Source of the DNA: Elusimicrobiota bacterium
Lineage (GTDB): Bacteria; Ratteibacteria; UBA8468; B48-G9; JAFGKM01
Reading direction: 5' to 3'
NCBI GenBank assembly: GCA_012515635.1
Contig: JAAYXZ010000149.1
Span: forward strand, 1 to 10,737
Length of the DNA stretch: 10,737 bases
The notes beneath the pieces are model-generated. The model was not told where the DNA came from. It saw only the letters and a list, made by a program, of their open reading frames with translations, and made no database searches. The translations under genes were made by a program, and so were the position numbers. Positions 7,516 through 10,737 of this stretch are shown one piece after another (position 1 is the stretch's first letter; each line of letters begins with the position of its first letter).

Positions 7516-8213
7516 TCTTTCTCTGACTTTTCTCTTGTCTCTTTTTCTTTTCTTCTTTCTTCTGTTTCCTTCTGGCTTATAACCTCAGGTTCTGTAGATA
7601 CCTCAGCGGCTGCTTCAACTTCGCCTTCCTCAGCCTCCACCTTCTCTACTCTCGGCGCAAGCATGGTAACAACAACCTTTTCCGGGTCATCAACTATAGA
7701 AATTCCTTCAGGCAAGGTAATATCCTTAACCAGAATAGCGTCTCCTATATCAAGTTGCGAGATGTCTACTTCAACCATTGAAGGAATCTTATCAGGTAAT
7801 GCCTGAACCTGTAATTCCCTCAATTCCTGTTTGAGTATCCCTCTTTTTTCTATACCAGGCGCTTCCCCTATAAGGTGAATAACAACTTCCATTCTTACGG
7901 TATGGTCCATTCTGATTCTGTAAAAATCAAGGTGTAAAATATCTCCGCGTATCGGGTCTATATGGATATCCTTTAATAAAATTTTTACCGTCTCCTTCTT
8001 TTTCCCTTTCTTTATAACAACATCAGCCATAACATTGTGGGATTCAAGTTTTCTTATAATATCTTCCGCACCTTTCTTCTCTACTTTCAATTGCGCAGAT
8101 TCATACCCTGGTCCATAAAGAACCGCGGGAATAAATCCGGAAGACCTTAGTTTTCTTGATACCCCTTTGCCTTTTCCATCTCTTTCTTCCGCGTTAAACT
8201 GTATCTTATCCAT
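7512..8213 (-). CDS. rplY: Ribosomal protein L25 / general stress protein Ctc (long form with charged tail)
   Basis: Binds 5S rRNA in the large subunit. The N-terminal L25 domain (about 1-95) shows GKGKGVSRKLRSSGFIPAVLYG (13-34) and HIDPIRGDILHLDFYRI; the C-terminal TL5/CTC beta domain (about 100-188) shows VVIHLIGEAPG, LRELQVQALPDKIPSMVEVDIS and PEGISIVDDPEKVVVTM. After about residue 190 there is a low-complexity tail of roughly 43 residues, first Glu/Ala-rich then alternating Glu/Lys/Arg, typical of long CTC forms but somewhat longer and more charged than most. ATG is preceded by GAGGGGGA about 6 bases upstream. It is the first gene of the minus operon, driven by the promoter at 8255-8282, and overlaps pth by 4 bases. 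Confidence 0.95.
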   Translation of the reverse strand: MDKIQFNAEERDGKGKGVSRKLRSSGFIPAVLYGPGYESAQLKVEKKGAEDIIRKLESHNVMADVVIKKGKKKETVKILLKDIHIDPIRGDILHLDFYRIRMDHTVRMEVVIHLIGEAPGIEKRGILKQELRELQVQALPDKIPSMVEVDISQLDIGDAILVKDITLPEGISIVDDPEKVVVTMLAPRVEKVEAEEGEVEAAAEVSTEPEVISQKETEERRKEKETREKSEKE

Positions 8214-8254
8214 AAAAAATCCCCCTCTTTTCTGCTTTCATTTTTGAGTTTACA

Positions 8255-8282
8255 ATTTTAACACATCAGAGAAAAATATCAA
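8255..8282 (-). promoter_or_regulatory. Promoter of the rplY-pth-hppA-malic enzyme operon
   Basis: On the minus strand TTGATA (8282-8277), a 16-base spacer and TAAAAT (8260-8255) form a good sigma-70-type promoter. The start site would lie near 8248, leaving about 35 bases of leader that contains the GAGGGGGA ribosome site of rplY. It sits in the divergent spacer shared with rsfS. Confidence 0.6.
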
Positions 8283-8331
8283 GTAAGTGTTTCCTTTTTC
8301 AAAATAATGCAGTAAAATGAAAAGAACAGGC

Positions 8332-8337
8332 AGGAGG
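8332..8337 (+). promoter_or_regulatory. Ribosome binding site that sets the rsfS start
   Basis: AGGAGG, a strong SD core, ends 5 bases before ATT at 8343-8345. The only conventional in-frame start codon, TTG at 8376, is 38 bases further on and has no SD of its own (preceding bases AAGAATTGTCTCTGTA). This site is the main argument for the upstream ATT start. Confidence 0.7.
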
Positions 8338-8342
8338 AAGAA

Positions 8343-8651
8343 ATTAACAACAAAATAAAAAGAATTGTCTCTGTATTGGAAAACAAAAAGGCGGAACACA
8401 TAAACGCTCTCTTTGTAGGTAAACAGACATGGATTACTGATTACTTTGTAATTGCTTCAGGAAACTCGCCCATACATACAAAAACGCTTGCTGAAGCGCT
8501 ATTAGAAAAGATAGAAGAACATCCTATCTCGGTAGATGGGCTTAGAAAGGGAGAATGGGTTCTTCTTGACTATGAAGATGTAATGGTCCACATATTCCTT
8601 CCTGAAACGCGGGAATATTACAAACTTGAAAAGTTGTGGACTGAAGTATAA
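8343..8651 (+). CDS. rsfS: Ribosomal silencing factor RsfS, apparently started at ATT
   Basis: RsfS binds L14 of the large subunit and blocks subunit joining in nutrient-poor conditions. The core is plain: KKAEHINALFV, TDYFVIASGNSPIHTKTLAE, then KGEWVLLDYEDVMVHIFLPETREYYKLEKLW, ending in the standard LEKLW. The frame is closed upstream by TAA at 8313-8315, and between there and TTG 8376 it has no ATG, GTG, TTG or CTG. Starting at TTG would remove the first helix that homologues such as E. coli RsfS keep. Starting at ATT 8343, 5 bases after AGGAGG, gives 102 residues beginning MNNKIKRIVSVLENKKAEHI (Met by initiator tRNA), a good match to the family N-terminus. The alternatives are TTG at 8376 (91 residues) or a base or indel error in the assembly. 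Identity is near certain; the start is probable. Unlike many bacteria, nadD is not adjacent. Confidence 0.9.
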   Translation: MNNKIKRIVSVLENKKAEHINALFVGKQTWITDYFVIASGNSPIHTKTLAEALLEKIEEHPISVDGLRKGEWVLLDYEDVMVHIFLPETREYYKLEKLWTEV

Positions 8652-8714
8652 ATACTACAATCAAGATTCTTGTCTGTTATCTATCTGTTTCTTTCTATAT
8701 CAGCAAATACAATG

Positions 8715-8744
8715 TTGTCAATTAAAACAAATATAGTGTATAAT
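8715..8744 (+). promoter_or_regulatory. Near-consensus promoter directly upstream of the phosphohexomutase gene
   Basis: TTGTCA (8715-8720), an 18-base spacer and a perfect TATAAT (8739-8744). Initiation about 7 bases downstream would fall at 8751-8753, on or next to the ATG at 8753. The mRNA would then be leaderless or carry only one or two bases, which agrees with the lack of any purine-rich SD before that ATG. Confidence 0.65.
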
Positions 8745-8752
8745 GTTATATT

Positions 8753-10108
8753 ATGGGGAAAGTTAACAGAACTATCTTCAGGGAGTATGATATAAGAGGT
8801 ATTTACACTGAAGACCTGAAAAATGACACCCCTTACCTATTGGGAAGAAGTTTTGGAAGTATTGTAAGGCGCAAAGGGAAAAAAAGCGTATGTATAGCAG
8901 GTGATAACAGAATAACAACCCCTGAACTAAAAGAAAAGGTGATTTCAGGATTATTGGATTCCGGATGTAATGTAACAGATATCCATATAGTTCCCACCCC
9001 TGTCTTATATTTTGCAATCCACACCAACTCATTTGATGCAGGCATAATGGTTACCGCAAGCCACAATCCCCCAGAATTTAATGGTTTTAAGTTGGCAATA
9101 GAAAATAAAAGTTTGTATGGGAAAGAGATACAAAAAATTGCGGATATAATTGAAAACAATAACTTTGAAGAAGGAAAAGGAGAATATCTTCAGAGAGAAA
9201 TGTCGCAGAATTATATACAATTTATATCGGACAGATTTAATTTTAAACGGATTTTTAAAATCGCTATTGATACAGGAAACGGAACAGCGGGCCCTTTAAT
9301 AGTTGATTTATTTGAAAAAATAGGGCTTGATGTAATACCTCTTTACACCGAAAGCGACCCGTCTTTTCCACACCATTTACCTGATCCGCTTGTCCCTGAA
9401 AATATGGAGGATTTGATAAAGACGGTTACAGATAATAACCTGGATGCAGGGTTTGGCTACGACGGGGATGCTGACCGTTTAGGCGTAGTGGATGAAAAAG
9501 GGAATATTCTATGGGGGGACCAACTATTAGTTATCTACGGAAAAGATGTTTTGAAAAAACTGCCCGGCTCTAAAATTATATTTGATGTGAAATGCAGTAA
9601 AACATTGGAAGAAGAGATAATAAAAGCAGGGGGAGTGCCTTTAATATGGAAGACAGGACGCTCTCTTATAGAAGACAAAATGCGCATTGAAAAAGCGCCT
9701 TTAGCCGGAGAACTCTCGGGGCATCTCTACTTTGCCGATGAGTACCTTGGATATGATGACGCTATTTATGCTTCCTTGCGCCTACTTAAAATAATGGATG
9801 AGACAGGACAGAATCCTTCGGAATTATTGGAAGGAATCAAAAGATATTACTCAACTCCGGAGATACGTCTCACAGTTCCTGATAATATAAAATTTGATGC
9901 TGTGGAAAATATAAAAAAGTTCTTCTCCTCAAAAGGGGAAAAAATATCCGATATAGATGGTGTTAAAGTTTTTTTCTCTAATGGATGGGCGTTAGTAAGA
10001 GCTTCAAATACACAGCCGGCTGTTGTTGTGCGTATAGAGGCATACTCAGAAAATATGCTTGAGCGGCTGACTAATGAGTTTCTTGATGTTATAAGAAAAT
10101 TCATATAA
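8753..10108 (+). CDS. manB: Phosphomannomutase / phosphoglucomutase (alpha-D-phosphohexomutase family)
   Basis: Interconverts hexose-6-phosphate and hexose-1-phosphate (mannose and/or glucose) through a phosphoserine, feeding nucleotide-sugar and surface polysaccharide synthesis in the cytoplasm. The 451 residues and four-domain motif order fit the AlgC/ManB branch: FREYDIRGIY (9-18), active-site VTASHNPPEFNGFK (100-113, phosphoserine Ser103), metal loop GYDGDADRLG (235-244, Asp237/239/241), sugar-specificity loop GELSGHLYF (319-327) and phosphate-binding RASNTQPAVVVR (416-427). Ser within GELSGH is common to PMM/PGM enzymes of dual specificity. ATG is followed at once by the expected N-terminus, so the start is secure although there is no SD; the promoter at 8715-8744 suggests a leaderless message. 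The substrate cannot be settled from sequence alone. Confidence 0.95.
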   Translation: MGKVNRTIFREYDIRGIYTEDLKNDTPYLLGRSFGSIVRRKGKKSVCIAGDNRITTPELKEKVISGLLDSGCNVTDIHIVPTPVLYFAIHTNSFDAGIMVTASHNPPEFNGFKLAIENKSLYGKEIQKIADIIENNNFEEGKGEYLQREMSQNYIQFISDRFNFKRIFKIAIDTGNGTAGPLIVDLFEKIGLDVIPLYTESDPSFPHHLPDPLVPENMEDLIKTVTDNNLDAGFGYDGDADRLGVVDEKGNILWGDQLLVIYGKDVLKKLPGSKIIFDVKCSKTLEEEIIKAGGVPLIWKTGRSLIEDKMRIEKAPLAGELSGHLYFADEYLGYDDAIYASLRLLKIMDETGQNPSELLEGIKRYYSTPEIRLTVPDNIKFDAVENIKKFFSSKGEKISDIDGVKVFFSNGWALVRASNTQPAVVVRIEAYSENMLERLTNEFLDVIRKFI

Positions 10109-10134
10109 AGAATAACGGTGTTTTGCTATTCTTT
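10107..10134 (+). other. Weak hairpin after the mutase gene
   Basis: AAAGAATA (10107-10114) and TATTCTTT (10127-10134) form a perfect 8-base stem around a 12-base loop, starting inside the mutase stop codon. The stem has a single G-C pair and the sequence after it is AAGAGG, not a T tract, so it does not look like an intrinsic terminator. It could be an mRNA processing or stability element between the mutase and the following genes, or chance. Confidence 0.3.
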
Positions 10135-10152
10135 AAGAGGAGGTGAACTCTT
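10135..10152 (+). promoter_or_regulatory. Full-length SD enclosed by a short inverted repeat before the cysteine-rich gene
   Basis: AAGAG (10135-10139) and CTCTT (10148-10152) could pair around an 8-base loop, GAGGTGAA, that contains most of the SD AGGAGGTGA (10139-10147). The SD is a complete complement to the usual 16S rRNA 3' end, with 5 bases from its end to ATG at 10153. The SD call is firm; the hairpin is only 5 pairs. Confidence 0.6.
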
Positions 10153-10356
10153 ATGAAGTGTCCGTTACGTCTGCGGGCGCAGAAACGTCCATTGGGAGAA
10201 GCAACCTTTGGCGTCCCTGAATTTATTGATGATTTTGACCTTTGCATTGAAGAGGGATGCGCATGGTGGAATGCCAAGAACAACTGTTGTATTATAATGT
10301 GTCTATCTGAAATAAAGGATGGGGCTTTTACGCTGACAGCAGAAAAAAAACTGTAA
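10153..10356 (+). CDS. Small cysteine-rich protein of unknown function
   Basis: 67 residues, well expressed by the look of its SD. It has six cysteines: Cys3 in an MKCP start, then Cys31, Cys36, Cys45, Cys46 and Cys50 in a compact block reading DLCIEEGCAWWNAKNNCC followed by IIMC. I recognise the CAWW...C spacing from small uncharacterised bacterial proteins but know no function. The clustering suggests metal binding or a small redox fold. There is no signal peptide or membrane segment, so it is probably cytoplasmic, where structural disulfides are unlikely and metal binding is the better guess. The gene follows the mutase by 44 bases and precedes the TlpA-like lipoprotein gene by 16 bases, probably in one transcript. 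Existence as a gene is well supported by SD, spacing and cysteine pattern; function is unknown. Confidence 0.75.
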   Translation: MKCPLRLRAQKRPLGEATFGVPEFIDDFDLCIEEGCAWWNAKNNCCIIMCLSEIKDGAFTLTAEKKL

Positions 10357-10372
10357 CAGAAAGGAGATTATT

Positions 10373-10737
10373 GTGAGAAATATTTTTATACCTGTGCTTG
10401 CAATGTTTTTGCTTCTATCTTGCTCAAAGGCGGAAGTAAAAAAAGCGGCGGATTTTACACTGAAAGATATTAACGGAAAATCTATAACACTTTCAGATTA
10501 TAAAGGCAAAGTGGTGGTCATCAACTTCTGGGCAACATGGTGTCCTCCATGCAAAGAAGAAATGCCTCATTTACAGGAATATTATGAGAAATATGCTGAA
10601 GATGAGAATGTGGAAATTATCGGAGTTAATCTAACATATTCCGATGGGTCAAGGGATACCATTCAGCATTTTATAGATAGCTATGAGCTGACATTCCCGA
10701 TTCTTTTAATGGAAGAAGAGAAATTAAGCACGACTTA
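10373..10737 (+). CDS. TlpA/ResA-type thioredoxin-like lipoprotein (partial, C-terminus off right edge)
   Basis: It starts at GTG, 6 bases after AAGGAG (10361-10366); 121 full codons are visible. Residues 1-17 form a lipoprotein signal (MRNIFIPVLAMFLLLSC), with lipobox LLSC and lipidated Cys17. Then comes the typical redoxin start ADFTLKDINGKSITLSDYKGKVV (26-48) and the active site INFWATWCPPCKEEMPHL (50-67, Cys57 and Cys60), followed by EIIGVNLTY and FPILL. The protein should be membrane-anchored outside the cytoplasm and act as a thiol-disulfide reductase, as TlpA/ResA do in cytochrome c maturation or envelope thiol repair. The WCPPC motif and KEEMPHL helix fit reducing members. The missing end should hold the cis-Pro loop. 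It is probably cotranscribed with the small cysteine-rich gene 16 bases upstream. Confidence 0.93.
   Translation, partial: MRNIFIPVLAMFLLLSCSKAEVKKAADFTLKDINGKSITLSDYKGKVVVINFWATWCPPCKEEMPHLQEYYEKYAEDENVEIIGVNLTYSDGSRDTIQHFIDSYELTFPILLMEEEKLSTT

Noticed and set aside
8317..8358. A 13-codon ORF (ATG at 8317, MKRTGRRKKLTTK, TAA at 8356) overlapping the rsfS SD and ATT start in another frame, as a possible leader peptide or as the true rsfS start through a frameshift.
   Set aside because: It has no SD of its own, its AGG-AGG codons are simply the rsfS ribosome site, and its sequence does not resemble the RsfS N-terminus. An assembly indel remains a small possibility.
8376..8651. RsfS starting at TTG 8376 (91 residues).
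   Set aside because: There is no SD before it and the conserved first helix would be lost; the ATT at 8343 behind AGGAGG explains the sequence better.
10153..10737. A toxin-antitoxin or defence pair at the right edge.
   Set aside because: The second gene is clearly a TlpA-like thioredoxin lipoprotein, and the first shows no toxin, antitoxin or DNA-binding features.

Overview
This is an AT-rich bacterial window with eight protein genes inside it and one cut by each edge. Shine-Dalgarno (SD) sequences are clear, including a full AGGAGGTGA at 10139-10147. No tRNA, rRNA, insertion sequence, phage gene or CRISPR array is visible. The gene content (membrane pyrophosphatase, single-domain malic enzyme, L25/Ctc with Pth, RsfS, phosphohexomutase) is core bacterial metabolism and ribosome upkeep. 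Beside it lies a very large secreted LamG/glycoside-hydrolase-like protein of a kind common in uncultivated polysaccharide-degrading lineages (Omnitrophota, Planctomycetota, Lentisphaerota and similar). I would guess an anaerobic candidate-phylum bacterium, but the phylum cannot be fixed from sequence reading alone.

Layout. 1-2959 (minus): N-terminal 986 codons of a secreted multidomain protein (signal peptide, LamG, InlB-type repeat, second LamG, then a GH42-like barrel running off the left edge). 2960-3255: a 296-base AT-rich divergent spacer holding promoters in both directions and nothing else I can identify. 3256-3681 (plus): RuvX/YqgF nuclease, convergent with the next block with only 6 bases between stop codons. 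3688-8213 (minus): one tight block transcribed rplY(ctc)-pth-hppA-malic enzyme, with gaps of -4, 22 and 11 bases and a good promoter at 8255-8282. 8214-8342: divergent spacer. 8343-8651 (plus): rsfS, which appears to start at a rare ATT codon. 8653-8752: short spacer with a near-consensus promoter. 8753-10108 (plus): phosphomannomutase/phosphoglucomutase, apparently leaderless. 10153-10356 and 10373-10737 (plus): a small cysteine-rich protein followed after 16 bases by a lipoprotein thioredoxin of the TlpA type, cut by the right edge.

How the parts fit together. The minus block joins translation quality control (L25, peptidyl-tRNA hydrolase) to energy metabolism. The pyrophosphatase would turn pyrophosphate made by biosynthesis into an ion gradient, with residues favouring sodium and potassium dependence, and malic enzyme links malate to pyruvate. 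RsfS (ribosome silencing) is read divergently from L25, so two ribosome-associated genes share one control region. The phosphohexomutase supplies hexose-1-phosphates for cell-surface polysaccharide, and the big secreted protein probably binds or cleaves external glycans. No obviously new multi-gene system is present. The most unusual signals are the ATT start of rsfS, the leaderless mutase gene, the Gln at the expected acid/base position of the large glycosidase-like protein, and the cysteine-rich small protein paired with a thiol-redox lipoprotein.
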